Of a DNA stretch of 64,000 nt, positions 49,801 through 56,296 are shown one piece after another (the stretch's first letter is position 1; each line of letters starts with the position of its first letter). Both the position numbers and the translations under genes were made by a program. The notes beneath the pieces are model-generated. The model was not told the origin of the DNA. It made no database searches and saw only the letters and a list, made by a program, of their open reading frames with translations. This DNA is from Paroedura picta. Taxonomy: Eukaryota; Chordata; Lepidosauria; Squamata; Gekkonidae. The stretch covers positions 18,692,202 to 18,756,201 of the forward strand of contig NC_135386.1 in NCBI RefSeq assembly GCF_049243985.1, written 5' to 3'.

Positions 49801-51382
49801 GGATTCAGGTGGGCTGCTGTGTCGGTCTGAAGCTGCAGGGGCATCTCGAAGACCAACTAAGTTTGATTCCAAGTGTGAGCTTTTGTACACACAGAAGTTT
49901 ATAACGTGAATGAAACTTAGTTGGCCTTATAACTAGATTCAAACTTTCCTCAAGGGCAAAAGACTTTTGGATGAAAACACACGATGCACAATCCGTGGGC
50001 AGCCCCCCCCCCCCCCGTATTTGTGCTCCTTTTCCATGCCAGGAGGCCAGTGCAGGGCTCCCAACACTTCTAAGTGCAAAGTCACCTGAGAGGGGCTGTT
50101 TTGCATCCAGTCCCACCTGGCCATCAACCACCCGAGACCACGCCTTCTCTGCCATTAGAATTTTTTAGCATTTATTTCATTTCTATACTGACCCTCCCCG
50201 CAAATAAGTCAGGGGCGGTTTAGAATACTATCAGGGCAGTTAAAAATCAGTCCCCCACCCTCTTCAGCAGCCTCCGCAGGGCTAACTGGACTGGGGAAGG
50301 GGAGCCAAGGAGAAGGAGGGAGAGATCTTTAGGGCCAAGGATTACCAGCCAACTGGTATTAGTAGAGCACAGTGCTCTCTGAGGAGCATATTGGGAGAGG
50401 CGCTCCCTCAGACACGCAGGGCCCATACTGTGCAGGTTACAGCCCAAACCGTGATCTGGAACGCTACCAGGAGCCAACTTAGGGCTGAAGGGCAGGTCCA
50501 ATACGGGCCCTCCAAGGGGTCCCCAAAGGACCTGTGCAGCTACGTTCTGCACCAGCTGTAGTGTCCAGGCCAGGGCTGAGAGAAGCCCAGCCTGGTGGGG
50601 GAGACCACTGCACAGTTTCTGTGGCAAGGTGCTCCAGGGCCAGGTGGGATGCTCCTAGTTTCGCCTGGCACAGACTGTCAAACACCTGGCAGGCTACACC
50701 TGTGCCCTGTGCCTCCATTCACAAGGAGGTGCCCCAATATCCTGACAGCCGGTGAAGCAGCCAACTGCATCTCATCCGGGCCCGGGGGGGGGCAGGTGGG
50801 TTACCTCTTCCCCATCCCCACCCCCACCACCTTTTCTGGGGCTCCATCCCTTCCCTTGTGGCTGACAGCCAGCAGCCTAGAGAGAAACCTGGATCCGCAG
50901 GAACCAAAGGCTCGCTCTGCCGGCAGCGGGAGAGGCTGGGGCCAGGAGGGGCTTCCTCACCTGGCCCAGGTGGGGCGGCTCCCCAGCCCGACCGGAGCGG
51001 CAGGTAAGCGATGGCTCCGCCCCCGGCGCTTCCTGCGCGGCAGGCTCCCCGCCAAGGCCCCTGTGCCCCCAGCAGACCGCGCAGGTGGGGCCGCCCAGCC
51101 CCCGGCCACACACCTGCCTGCCTTCTTACCTGCCCCCTCCCCACCTGCCTGCCTGCCAAGCCCCGGCCGCCCCGGGTGCCGGCCGCCGGGAGACCCGCCG
51201 GGATGGCAGCTGCCTTGAGCCCCCGTCCAGGGCCCTGGGGGACGGCGGGAGGCCTCCAGGGCTCGGCGGGAGACGGGCCCGCGTGCACTCACCCCTCCGA
51301 GGGCGGTGAGGCTGCCCCCCGGTCCCCCTGCTCCGCCCGGCGCGGCTTCCGCCCACCTCAGCCGGGACTTGAGGCTCTTCAT
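17443..51382 (-). CDS. UACA: UACA (nucling), whole gene, 19 coding exons
   Basis: Ankyrin-repeat and coiled-coil protein. In mammals it is linked to apoptosome formation (with APAF1), to NF-kB control and to the cytoskeleton. The joined exons give about 1412 residues against about 1416 in human. Order: N-terminus beginning MKSLKSRLR (human-identical for nine residues); [21 protein letters not shown] (around 33-53); six ankyrin repeats (about 72-268); a short linker; then coiled coil (about 310-1370); and the C-terminus [20 protein letters not shown]. All junctions are GT-AG with matching phase, and I see no stop or frameshift. The long coiled-coil exon is intact. The mammalian 11-residue segment beginning CTSPGIP, just before SRSM, was not found. 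The identification rests on recognising long human-like stretches in every exon. Introns range from under 200 bp to 18.2 kb. Confidence 0.96.
18014..18079 (-). CDS. UACA: UACA exon 18
   Basis: Encodes [20 protein letters not shown] then VQ (human [22 protein letters not shown]). Acceptor CCCGCAG, donor GTAGGT. Phase 0. Confidence 0.94.
18350..18502 (-). CDS. UACA: UACA exon 17 (C-terminal coiled coil)
   Basis: Encodes [20 protein letters not shown] then [20 protein letters not shown] and [11 protein letters not shown], close to human. Acceptor CTAG; donor GTAAGT. Phase 0. The intron upstream of it in the direction of transcription holds the large repeat array. Confidence 0.94.
19193..19430 (+). 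repeat. tRNA-derived SINE (second squamate type)
   Basis: Contains TTGGCAGAGCCTCTGCTTGG and CTGGTTCAATCCCCGGCAGC. A second partial head (GGCAGAGCCTCTGTCTGGCG) starts about 110 bp later, so two pieces may lie in tandem. Located in the UACA intron next to the large repeat array. Confidence 0.65.
19752..22650. repeat. Composite minisatellite array: 41-bp CCAAT/AP-1/ETS unit and ~36-bp YY1-like unit
   Basis: Unit A is 41 bp long and carries AGCCAATCA, CTGAGTCAGG, AAGTGAG and a spacer ATTACAAGCCCC. About twelve direct copies run from 19752 to 20250 with regular 41-bp spacing. Unit B, about 36 bp, carries ATGGCAGCCATTTTGTAG then CTGGCTCCTCCCC, with alternating subtypes (GCCATTTTGTAG and GCCATTTGTTAG). 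Roughly forty copies lie in three blocks (20290-20870, 21026-21480, 21716-22280), separated by short runs of unit A. From about 22282 to 22650 unit A is inverted (TGATTGGCT, TGACTCAGTG, CTCACTTCCTGAC). Long open frames across it are periodic translation of the repeat, not a gene. Confidence 0.9.
20257..20296. repeat. Palindromic junction between unit A and unit B blocks
   Basis: AGCCAATCA at 20257 faces TGATTGGCT at the end of the same stretch, so one forward and one inverted unit A meet head to head exactly where the B block begins. Similar head-to-head joins occur near 20975 and 21640. Confidence 0.7.
22754..25444 (-). CDS. UACA: UACA exon 16 (giant coiled-coil exon, 897 codons)
   Basis: A single 2691-bp exon, residues about 420-1316, starting [14 protein letters not shown] and ending [14 protein letters not shown]. 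It is open throughout, rich in Glu, Gln, Lys, Leu and Ala, and has strong heptads. Highly conserved blocks include [40 protein letters not shown] and [20 protein letters not shown]. About eight breaks of the type (Q/K/T)YVP or VPLxxH recur every 52-64 residues, dividing the rod into segments. The exon is much more GC-rich than expected from the mammalian gene. Long open frames on the opposite strand are by-products of this composition. Confidence 0.96.
26277..26329 (-). CDS. UACA: UACA exon 15
   Basis: Encodes (R)[17 protein letters not shown], matching human RKEDMLLKQGQMYMADSQ. The acceptor follows an unusually pure T-rich tract. Donor GTAATC. Ends in phase 0. Confidence 0.9.
26468..26640. 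repeat. Squamate short interspersed palindromic element (CCTCCAGG family)
   Basis: Contains GTTGCCAACCTCCAGGTGGG, AGAATTACAACTGATTCCCA and GGAAGAAATGGCTGCTTCAG. Located just beside the tiny UACA exon 14. Confidence 0.55.
26670..26706 (-). CDS. UACA: UACA exon 14 (37 bp)
   Basis: A tiny exon encoding [12 protein letters not shown] plus one base (human SDHLGSGSHFSN). Acceptor TTATTCCAG, donor GTGAGT. The leftover base completes an Arg codon with exon 15, exactly as in human NRKED. It is flanked by interspersed repeats on both sides. Confidence 0.88.
26765..27016 (-). repeat. Sauria-type tRNA SINE
   Basis: A near full-length minus-strand copy in the UACA intron between exons 13 and 14. It contains GGTTCGATTCCCCACTCCTC, the CCTTGGGCCAGTCCCAG block, and CAGAGCTCTCTCAGCCCCAC. 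Confidence 0.8.
27066..27164 (-). CDS. UACA: UACA exon 13 (coiled coil)
   Basis: Encodes [20 protein letters not shown] then [13 protein letters not shown], matching human AAKEKQHEESLRTIEALKNRF. The GTGCTG donor is weaker than its neighbours, but the phase fits the next exon. A Sauria-type SINE ends about 50 bp away in the intron. Confidence 0.9.
27353..27385 (-). CDS. UACA: UACA exon 12 (11 codons)
   Basis: An 11-codon exon encoding [11 protein letters not shown] (human [11 protein letters not shown]), with a TCTGCAG acceptor and GTGAGG donor. Confidence 0.92.
27970..28077 (-). CDS. UACA: UACA exon 11 (first coiled coil)
   Basis: Encodes [20 protein letters not shown] then [16 protein letters not shown], matching human DLEIENEDLKERLRKIQQEQRILL. 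A heptad pattern is visible. GTGAGG donor. Phase 0. Confidence 0.93.
28607..28696 (-). CDS. UACA: UACA exon 10 (linker)
   Basis: Encodes [20 protein letters not shown] then [10 protein letters not shown]. It is a divergent linker ending in the REHQNIQ-like motif that precedes the first coiled coil. GTGAGG donor, CTTGTAG acceptor, phase 0 on both sides. Confidence 0.88.
28997..29037 (-). CDS. UACA: UACA exon 9 (linker)
   Basis: A small 41-bp exon encoding about [14 protein letters not shown], aligned to the human linker GRELWKKGPSLQQ. It is poorly conserved, but the phases (1 in, 0 out), CTTTTTAG acceptor and GTAAGG donor all fit. Confidence 0.85.
29218..29482 (-). repeat. Sauria-type tRNA SINE
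   Basis: A full-length-looking minus-strand copy between UACA exons 8 and 9, with AGAGCTCTCTCAGAGCTCTC internal duplication and a CTCCTCCTCCTCC tail. Confidence 0.8.
29741..29922 (-). CDS. UACA: UACA exon 8 (ankyrin repeats 5-6)
   Basis: Encodes [20 protein letters not shown] and then [20 protein letters not shown] followed by [21 protein letters not shown]. It closes the ankyrin domain. The human counterpart reads [24 protein letters not shown] donor; acceptor CCTTCAG. Confidence 0.94.
30033..30139 (-). CDS. UACA: UACA exon 7 (ankyrin repeat 4)
   Basis: Encodes [20 protein letters not shown] then [15 protein letters not shown], a canonical ankyrin repeat with TPLVLA and GADVNARD signatures. 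GTAACG donor, CCTCTAG acceptor. Ends in phase 2. Confidence 0.94.
30229..30299 (-). CDS. UACA: UACA exon 6 (ankyrin repeat 3)
   Basis: Encodes [20 protein letters not shown] then ARDT. The acceptor CCCTCAG follows a pyrimidine tract and the donor is GTAAGT. Ends in phase 0. Confidence 0.94.
30445..30502 (-). CDS. UACA: UACA exon 5 (ankyrin repeats 2-3)
   Basis: Encodes [19 protein letters not shown] with one base carried over to exon 6. Human has H for N in TENAD. GTAAGG donor, TTCTGACAG acceptor. Confidence 0.93.
31188..31335 (+). repeat. tRNA-derived SINE
   Basis: Contains GTGGCCCAGTGGTTAAGGTG (box A) and GCGGGTTCAAATCTCTTCTT (box B), then a GGTAACCTTGGCAAGCCC body. In UACA intron 4/5 DNA. 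Confidence 0.65.
31591..31655 (-). CDS. UACA: UACA exon 4 (ankyrin repeat 2)
   Basis: Encodes [20 protein letters not shown] then LQ, almost identical to human. It ends in phase 0 at a GTACGG donor; the acceptor is TCTCCAG. Confidence 0.94.
32087..32175 (-). CDS. UACA: UACA exon 3 (ankyrin repeat 1)
   Basis: Encodes [20 protein letters not shown] followed by [11 protein letters not shown], the first ankyrin repeat. The acceptor is TTGTTTAG and the donor GTACAG. Phases match exons 2 and 4. Confidence 0.94.
32649..32695 (+). repeat. (GA)n microsatellite
   Basis: An interrupted GAGAGA tract with CAGA variants, just before the intact MITE. Confidence 0.85.
32744..32879. mobile_element. Palindromic hAT-type MITE, intact, with 8-bp duplication
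   Basis: A 136-bp near-perfect palindrome with ends CAGGGGTAGTCAAACTGCGG and its complement, flanked by an exact 8-bp direct repeat GCCCAGAC (32736-32743, 32880-32887). The 8-bp duplication and CAGGGGT ends indicate hAT transposase mobilisation. No coding capacity. It sits in intron 2 close to UACA exon 2. Confidence 0.85.
32949..33082 (-). CDS. UACA: UACA exon 2 (residues 31-75)
   Basis: Encodes [20 protein letters not shown] then [24 protein letters not shown], very close to human. The acceptor is CCCACAG and the donor GTGAGT, ending in phase 2. A second AG lies seven bases into the exon. Mammals appear to splice at that position, so the extra Leu-Thr here depends on which acceptor is used. 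Confidence 0.93.
34628..34679 (+). repeat. GAG/GGA microsatellite
   Basis: A purine-only tract of GGA/GAG units about 50 bp long in UACA intron 1. Confidence 0.9.
34843..34879 (+). repeat. (GT)n microsatellite
   Basis: About 18 GT units, about 165 bp from the GGA microsatellite. Confidence 0.95.
35405..35505. repeat. GTCTGAAGC-type interspersed repeat
   Basis: Contains AGTTTGAGTCCAGGGGCTAC, GAGCTTTATTCTGGGTATCA and GATGCCCCTGGACTCAGACC. Same family as at 2020. Confidence 0.5.
35640..35735 (-). repeat. Sauria-type SINE fragment
   Basis: A head-and-middle fragment on the minus strand: GGGAGACCCAGGTTCGAATC and CTGGGTGACCTTGGGCCAAT. Confidence 0.6.
36230..37150 (-). promoter_or_regulatory. Putative alternative UACA promoter (CpG-rich block in intron 1)
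   Basis: An isolated GC/CpG-rich block inside the 18-kb first intron, immediately upstream of exon 1b on the minus strand. It includes GCGGCGGCGG and CCCGCGAG tracts. A less GC-rich core at about 36670-36860 contains a CTATTTTTTGG element like a MEF2 or CArG site. Promoter function is inferred from position and composition. Confidence 0.45.
36298..36333 (-). CDS. UACA: UACA alternative first exon 1b (12 codons)
   Basis: ATG at 36333 opens the peptide [12 protein letters not shown], followed by a GTAGGT donor (36292-36297), phase 0. As I recall, the alternative mammalian N-terminus is MMSCWFSCAPKNRQ, and the shared WFSCA core is the reason for this call. Spliced to exon 2 it gives a protein of about 1394 residues. 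A second donor four bases further on would change the phase. It sits at the edge of a CpG-rich block, which suggests its own promoter. No transcript evidence is available here. Confidence 0.65.
38385..38620 (-). repeat. tRNA-derived SINE (second squamate type)
   Basis: A minus-strand copy: CGGGTTCTGTCCCCAGCCCC and CTAATGGATCGGGGAGGGGG, then CTTGGTGGACCAAGATAAGG as in the family tail. In UACA intron 1. Confidence 0.65.
40558..40640 (-). repeat. CR1/L2-type LINE 3' tail
   Basis: (TTTA)n followed by GATTTTTATACTGCCCTTCC and CTCTGGGCAGTTTACAG. Reversed, this is the LINE ending of the form GGGCGGTATAAAAAT plus AAAT repeats. Confidence 0.6.
40780..40905. repeat. GTCTGAAGC-type interspersed repeat
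   Basis: Contains CAAAGTTTAGTTCTCGGTGT, AAGCTTCTGTGTGCCCACAA and AACTGGACTCAAACTCTATT. Nearly complete. Confidence 0.55.
41195..41340 (-). repeat. CR1/L2-type LINE 3' tail
   Basis: Contains TTTCTATACCACCATCCCGA and GGCTCAGGGCGGTTCACATA. Same tail type as at 40558 and 50165. Confidence 0.55.
41699..42117. repeat. CpG-rich cluster of consecutive hairpins (foldback-type element)
   Basis: Seven or more back-to-back inverted repeats: 41698-41726 (imperfect); 41746-41794, 41800-41848, 41855-41903 and 41957-42005 (49 bp each); 41905-41945 (41 bp); 42018-42046 (29 bp); and a perfect 18-bp palindrome GCCCGTGGCGCCACGGGC at 42100-42117. The first and third 49-bp hairpins are identical and 109 bp apart. 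Most tips read GCGCTTCGCGC. The surroundings are AT-rich, so the CpG density stands out. No ORF of significance. Probably a non-autonomous foldback DNA element; no family is recognised. Confidence 0.75.
42383..42480. mobile_element. hAT palindromic MITE copy, internally shortened
   Basis: Same ends (AGTAGTCAAACTGTGGCCCT and TTTGACTACCCCTG), but the second half lacks the TAGTCCATGGACAT block. The flanks show no clean 8-bp duplication. Confidence 0.75.
45145..45175 (+). repeat. CR1 LINE extreme 3' end
   Basis: Contains GGTCCAACTCTATGATTCTA, the CR1 terminal motif. Confidence 0.5.
46305..46375 (+). repeat. GTCTGAAGC-type interspersed repeat fragment
   Basis: Contains GTCTGAAGCAAAGTTTGAGG and CCAGTGGCACCTTTAGGACC. 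Confidence 0.5.
47040..47165 (-). repeat. GTCTGAAGC-type interspersed repeat with decayed hammerhead-like segment
   Basis: Contains CCCGAGGAAGGGAGCTCTCG then CTCTCAAAAGCTTCTCTCCC and TAAAGTCTTGTTGGCCTCAG. The order resembles a CTGANGA, stem, GAAA, AAGCTT layout, but both cores are altered. Confidence 0.4.
47880..48600 (+). repeat. CR1-type LINE, C-terminal coding and 3' region
   Basis: The plus-strand frame has [16 protein letters not shown] and [19 protein letters not shown], matching the reptile CR1 ORF2 C-terminal region. Downstream, GGAACCTCCACAGTCAGAGG and ACGTGGACTAGATG follow as in the 3' UTR. Decayed. Confidence 0.7.
49296..49352. repeat. hAT palindromic MITE fragment
   Basis: Contains GGCCAAACTATCCATGGACT and CAATTCCCATGAGCCCCTGC, the left half of the family. 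Confidence 0.6.
49805..49945. repeat. GTCTGAAGC-type interspersed repeat
   Basis: Contains GTCGGTCTGAAGCTGCAGGG, GAGCTTTTGTACACACAGAA and CTTAGTTGGCCTTATAACTA. A near-complete copy. Confidence 0.5.
50160..50760 (-). repeat. L2/CR1 LINE C-terminal fragment
   Basis: The minus-strand frame reads [19 protein letters not shown], then [20 protein letters not shown] and [20 protein letters not shown], the characteristic L2-like tail (LQLVQNAAAR, LRERLSPY). The 3' tail lies at 50165-50225 (GGGGAGGGTCAGTATAGAAA). It abuts the UACA promoter region. Confidence 0.75.
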
Positions 51383-51720
51383 GCCGCCGCCGTGGCGGGC
51401 GCCGACTCCGGCCCCTCGCGCCGCCGCCCGGCCGCCAGCCCCGACAGACACGCCCCTCGGCGCCGCGCCCAATCGGAGGGCGGAGGGGCGGGCCGCGCGG
51501 CCAATGGCGGCGCAGCTCCGCAGGCGGGGGCGGGACTTCCTCCGCCCTCTTGTTTGGGCCGCGCCCCCGCGGCGGCACGTGGGAAGGCCCCGCCCCCGCC
51601 AGGAGGCGCGGCCGAGGGAGCTCCGGGAGAACAGCGCCGCCGGGACCCTGACGAGCCCAACGCGGAGAAGGAGGCAGCACGGGAGGCAGGAGGACGGGTG
51701 CTGAGTAGGAGGGCTCCCCG
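50930..51720 (-). promoter_or_regulatory. UACA: UACA main promoter, CpG island
   Basis: GC- and CpG-dense DNA around exon 1a. Upstream of the ATG are two CCAAT boxes (51469-51473 and 51501-51505), a GGGGCGGG box (51485-51492), further GC boxes and a CACGTG E-box (51576-51581). No TATA box is evident. This fits a TATA-less housekeeping-style promoter. The exact start site is not determinable. Long open frames on both strands here are due to base composition. Confidence 0.7.
51293..51382 (-). CDS. UACA: UACA exon 1a (residues 1-30)
   Basis: Thirty codons from ATG at 51382 to a GTGAGT donor (51287-51292), phase 0. It begins MKSLKSRLR, identical to the long human isoform, then diverges into a Gly/Ala/Pro-rich tail. 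It lies inside a CpG-rich block. The start is chosen from the conserved first nine residues. Confidence 0.9.
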
Positions 51721-52094
51721 GCCCGCCTCTGAGGCTTCCGAGCGAGGCTCCCAGGCACCAGACCCCCCCCCCTCCCAGGTGCTGCCGCTGCCTGCCCGGG
51801 TCCGAAGACCACCGTCGGGCGGCTGGACCCAGGCAGTGGCAGCTGCTGTGGAAGAGAATCCGGGGCTGGGACACCCGGGGGTTGGTCGCAGAAGGGGCTT
51901 TGCACAACCAGAAGCTGAGGGAGAGCTGCTGCAGGCCTCGAGCTTTGCTTTTTAAACAGGCTGCCGCCTTTCCGGCTGAGCCCGTTCTCCGAATGGAGTC
52001 CCACAGCGGAGGGTGCTGGGAGCGGCACTCCTGGCCAAATGTGGGTCCTAGGAGAGGAAGGGCTTAGCAGGCAATAAACCGCCCTGTGAACAGA

Positions 52095-52300
52095 ACAGCA
52101 CGAGCTAATCTGTAACCAGGGGAGCAGCCGCCACATTGGCCGGCTGTGCTCACTCTCCCTGGCTTCTGATGGCAACGGAGAGGGGGCTCTCTTATCCAGG
52201 TGGTGCTTCTAAGTTGCCGTCTAGGGCAGACCCGAGTAAAGTGCACTACAGTAGTCCAGCCTCTCACCTCCCAGGGCACGGATCTACAGGACAGGGCTTT
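52095..52300. repeat. LINE-derived fragment
   Basis: Contains GAGTAAAGTGCACTACAGTA followed by GTCCAGCCTC and CAGGGCACGGATCTACAGGA, a phrase common in squamate L2-type LINE untranslated DNA. Confidence 0.4.
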
Positions 52301-53989
52301 AAAAGGCGGAAGTAGTAAGTGAGGTCAAGGGCGTTTCTCAGCAAATGGACTCCCTTCAGAGTACAGTGGCAACCCCCTGCAATGCCCCCTGCCAGTGAGC
52401 ATCTAAGTGCTCTGTGGTTGCCAACTCTTTCTCCAGCCTGGATCCTCTACCCCTGCACAGGGCTTGGCCAGCAGCTTTGCAATCAGTCCATCTCACGGGC
52501 ATGGGAGGGCCGTCCCAGGGGTTTCCATGCCCCCCCCCCCCCCGAGGGCACAAAACTACCGTCATCCCCATTCGGCCAGCTTTTCCATGCCAGGGGGAGG
52601 TACAATGTGCAGCAGGGGCAATACCATTTGTATCCCCCTGCATCCCATTCCCCTCCCAAGGGTGATGTGTCAAAGGGCTTCACAACATTTCCCCCGCCTC
52701 CCTTGCACCCTCACAACAACACTGCCACGATACTTGCAATAAATTCTGAACCCTTAATTCAGAAAGCTGAACAAGTCTTCCTTCCAGCTTAAACACCCCT
52801 CCGATCCTCCAGACCTCCTGTGCTCTGAAAATAATGCCTCTAATTTTATACCTGCCCCGATGCCTCCGTGCTCAGAATGCAGCTCATGCTTGTGGGTGAC
52901 CTAATATAGCAGGTTGCAGACGTGATATTTATCTTTTTAAAAGTAGCTCCCCCCCCCGCCTATTTGTAGGGTTTTTTTTAGGGGGGGGAGATTATCAAGG
53001 ACATACCAGACTGTTCTCCTGTCTGGGGCCTTGGTTGTTTTTCTGAGTCCGACGTGCAGCCCCGTTGCAGAGCAAATACAAATAAGGCAGTGCCCGATGC
53101 CCTGCAGCCGGACACACTCTGCCAAGCATCTGTGGCATGCCCCTTTGAGGCTGAAATCCCCACATTGCCCAGAAGTCTTCCTATGCGTGCGCTGGATGGA
53201 AAACCCATGAGAATCGAGGCTGAAGTTAGAAAGGCTAACTGTGCTGGGGAGGAGAGGACTTCCTGTCTCAGGGAAATGTTCACGCTGCCTGCAGAAGAAG
53301 CGAACGTGGGAGGGGAGACACCTCCCATTCCCCAGTGACAGGAGGCTTTTGGTGCACCTCCGCCTCCAGTAAGATCTCTCCACTGCCCACGCCCCTCGTT
53401 CCCAGTGGGGACCCCACGTGGCTCACACCATTCTTGCCGCCTTTCATCCTCACAAGGACTGTCAGAAAGCCAGCAGAGCCAGATGCAGCTTCTGCCTTGC
53501 TATAATCTCGACCCCTGAGGTTCTGGGGCTGGCCCTGCCTCCTGGAGCAGGCACTTGGGGGTTGTGCCCACTGGGAGAAAAAGAGCCGCAAGTGGTGACT
53601 CTTGAACCGGGCTGGGAGGGAACCCTCCCCCCGCCAGCCTCAGGCAGCAATTTGGACTGGGGGTCCCTTGGGGTTTCTTGAAGGCCCAGGAAGGGTTTCC
53701 AGAATTTGAATTATGTATTTAACATTTTTCGCAGGATACACAGTGATGCTTCCCAACCATATTTTGCCCGATCATGCCACTCTGGGGTTTCTCAAAGCCT
53801 GAAGGAAGTTTCAGGGGTTTCTGTAACCACTTCACCATGCTGGGTTGAATCAGAATGTGCAAAAGAAGAGCCAACTTTGAGGTGGGGGGAAATGAGAGGC
53901 GCAGAATTGACATTCAGCAGACGAATGCAAACCTCTGGCATAACCGGCAGAACGGCCACCGCGAGGGTGTGCCCACTGCCAGGTTCATG

Positions 53990-54256
53990 TGGAGGCGCTG
54001 CTGAGAGTGTAGTGGTTAAGGGTGGCTTCTAATCTGGAGAGCCGGGATTGATTCCCCGCTTACCCACGTGCAGCCAGCTGCGTGACCTTGGGCTCACCAC
54101 AGCCCTGAAACAGCTGTTCTGACCAAGCAGGAATATCAGGGCTCTCTCAGCCTCACCCACCTCACCCGGTATCTGTTGTGGGGAAGGGAAGGGAAGGCGA
54201 TTGGAGACTCCTTTGGGCAGTGAAAAGTGGGGTATAAAAACAACTCTTCTTCTGAT
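53990..54256 (+). repeat. Sauria-type tRNA SINE, full length
   Basis: A plus-strand copy in the gap between MORF4L1 and UACA. It has the tRNA-like head GTGTAGTGGTTAAGGGTGGC, box B GGGATTGATTCCCCG, GTGACCTTGGGCTCACCACA, the CTGTTGTGGGGAAGGGAAGG block, and the ending GGGGTATAAAAACAACTCTT followed by CTTC repeats. Confidence 0.85.
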
Positions 54257-55489
54257 ACACAAAACTGCAATGCGCAAGTAGCTACAGCTTTTGCAGAAAT
54301 GCTGCAGGAGGGCAAAGAGAGCTGTGCGACTGGCCGGGCAAATGACTGTGGGGCCTCCTGGCTGCCCCCCCCCCTTTATCTGGCCTCAAGCGCTGGATGA
54401 TGGACAGCAAGCACCACCTGGCACAACCCCTGGGATTGTATTTCTGCTTTGGAGCTAGAAGAGAACTGAGCACATTCAACACAGGCTAACTTACATATTG
54501 TCAAAGAACTGCAGTTGTTTGGAACTTTAAAAAAATTAGTTTCACCTGCACTCCCCAAGTCTTCCGTCCAACATGATCCTGCCCTCATGGAGCTCTAACA
54601 AGGTCTAACATCTCCATGTAAGCACAGGAGTCGATGACTCTAAACCATTCTACTGAGAAGGCGCCTGTGAAGACAACTTCAAAAAGCCTTTCGGAGGGGT
54701 TCTGGATTTCTCATATTTTAACCTTAGCCCTAGGAAGGCAGAAGAAGGGCAGGGAAAAGATCTGACTCAATGAACCCAAAGTTCAGCAGGTACCAGCGCT
54801 GGCAGAAGCCAGTCAGTTCAGGCAGGTGGCCGAGATCTTGAAACCCGTCCCGGCTGCCGGCACGTTCCCAACTCAGTGCAAAGTACGGCTTTTGACCTTT
54901 GAAGCTCTGCGTGGGCTGGGGCCCTTGCTAGGTCCTCCCTCCCAGGTTACCACCCCATGCAGGCATTGCTTGTCACCAAGAGGCTGCTTCTTGCTTGGGC
55001 TTTCCCAGCAGCAGCCGGCCTCTTGGAAGGGCTGGCCTGAGACCGCGAGGGGAAGGGCCAGCTCTGACAGCCGTCAGGAGGAGAGAAGAAGCCTGCACAG
55101 CAGGGGAGGAGGGAGGCAGCAGGGCCCCAAGTCTTCATTCCCCTGAGCTGTCTTTAAAAAAACATCTCTTTTGGGCCTCAAGGAAGCTTGCCAAAACTGC
55201 GAGGCACGGAAAAGGAGCTTTTGAAAAGCGGGTCTCTGCCCCCCTCCCCCTGCCCTGTAACAGTCTCAGTTCTTCTCAGTAGTCCAAGGACAACTCATGT
55301 TGGTGCCTTGGAAACCCCATAAAAACAAGCCAGTGTCCCCCTGCGTACTTCAGGAGACTCCTTCAGCTGCCTTGCAGGTGGGAGCTCCACCCTGAACTTC
55401 CCCATTTGGAAGGCCTTAAAGGCAACCTCCCCCTTGGGACACACTAGAGCTCTTCCAAGCCGCAACACGAGGGCCAGCCTGTTCGAACA

Positions 55490-56211
55490 GCTGAAATAGA
55501 AAAGTTTATTTGGAGATCCGCAAACAATCCCCCTCAAACAAAACAACAAAAGTTTCAGGAAAGGTGTACAAGGTGAGAATTCGTCCTATGTTAGAAGGTG
55601 CATTCAAGGCCAAACCAAAAACAACAACGACAACGAACCAACCAACCAACCAACCCACAGTTCTTCTGCTAAGTAGGCAAAACACGGACACTTAGACCGG
55701 CACACACTTTACCGATCCCACACCAAGACAGTAGACGGAACATGCTCCACCCGTACCCCAGCAGCAGGTACTGGGCAGCGTCTGGTCCTCCCTTCCTGTT
55801 GGCAGAGGAAGTCCGTTCCCCCAAGGGGGAGGGGGGCAGGGCGTGGGTCGCCAATCCCCTTCACTGCTCAAGTAGCGCTTGGTTTACAACAAGGGGCCGA
55901 GAAGCATGCAGGAGCTCGAACGAGGAAGTGTCTGTTGCGTTTCCAGGGGCCTCCCGCACGGAGCCGATTCCCTGGAGCGCTCCTTCCGGCCTTCCTTGCG
56001 GAGAGATTTCATAACTGAAGAGAAGTCCTTCTGAGGCAGGTGGTCAGTTCCATCTGAAGACACACTCACCATTCACTGGACACGTGGACGTCCACGGCGC
56101 GGAGAGACGTGTGTGAGACGGGGACGGTGGGCGAACGGAGAACTGGGCACAACAGCTGCAGACATCCAGGGATCCCTTCCACTGACACACACAGACACGG
56201 CAGCAAGGAGA
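55490..56211 (-). other. MORF4L1: MORF4L1 3' untranslated region
   Basis: About 0.7 kb from the TAA stop to just past an AATAAA. It contains a T/G-rich stretch on the minus strand near 55612-55650. The length is plausible for the family. The end is inferred from the signal. Confidence 0.6.
55505..55510 (-). terminator. MORF4L1 poly(A) signal AATAAA
   Basis: A canonical hexamer on the minus strand about 700 bp after the stop codon. No earlier canonical signal was noticed in the 3' UTR. Confidence 0.6.
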
Positions 56212-56296
56212 TTACACGGCCTTCCGGTGATATTCAGGGGGGGCAACCTCGTAGTCGCTTGCGCTGAACAACATGGAAGAATTCTTCGCAAGGTAT
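56212..56296 (-). CDS. MORF4L1: MORF4L1 last exon
   Basis: Encodes [20 protein letters not shown] then PEYHRKAV and a TAA stop. It differs from human only at SM for AT. A seven-base C run in the VAPP codons keeps the frame. Acceptor CATTCAG. Confidence 0.96.

Larger units (their letters stand above)
33083..51292. other. UACA intron 1, about 18.2 kb
   Basis: It contains alternative exon 1b with a CpG-rich block, a hAT MITE near its 3' part, a hairpin cluster at 41.7 kb, CR1/L2 fragments and microsatellites. AT-rich unique stretches at 39.85-40.2 kb and 44.64-45.15 kb have enhancer-like texture (TAATTAGCTAGG, for example). No other exon was recognised. Confidence 0.7.
51721..55489. other. Intergenic gap between MORF4L1 and UACA
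   Basis: About 3.8 kb with a LINE piece and a full Sauria-type SINE. The rest is unique GC-rich DNA with no exon recognised. It must hold the upstream UACA promoter elements and the MORF4L1 termination zone, as both genes run in the same direction. Confidence 0.6.

Noticed and set aside
51011-52175. Open frames of over 300 residues on both strands at the UACA promoter
   Set aside because: CpG-island composition. Only the MKSLKSRLR segment and its donor match a known protein.
53990-54060. Possible tRNA genes at this and the other box A/box B sites (7062, 10655, 26765, 31188)
   Set aside because: Each continues into a SINE body and a LINE-like tail, and the cloverleaf stems are not conserved.
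56212-56296. Possible frameshift in the last MORF4L1 exon at a C run
   Set aside because: Recounting the run as seven C gives [11 protein letters not shown] and the normal stop, so the frame is intact.
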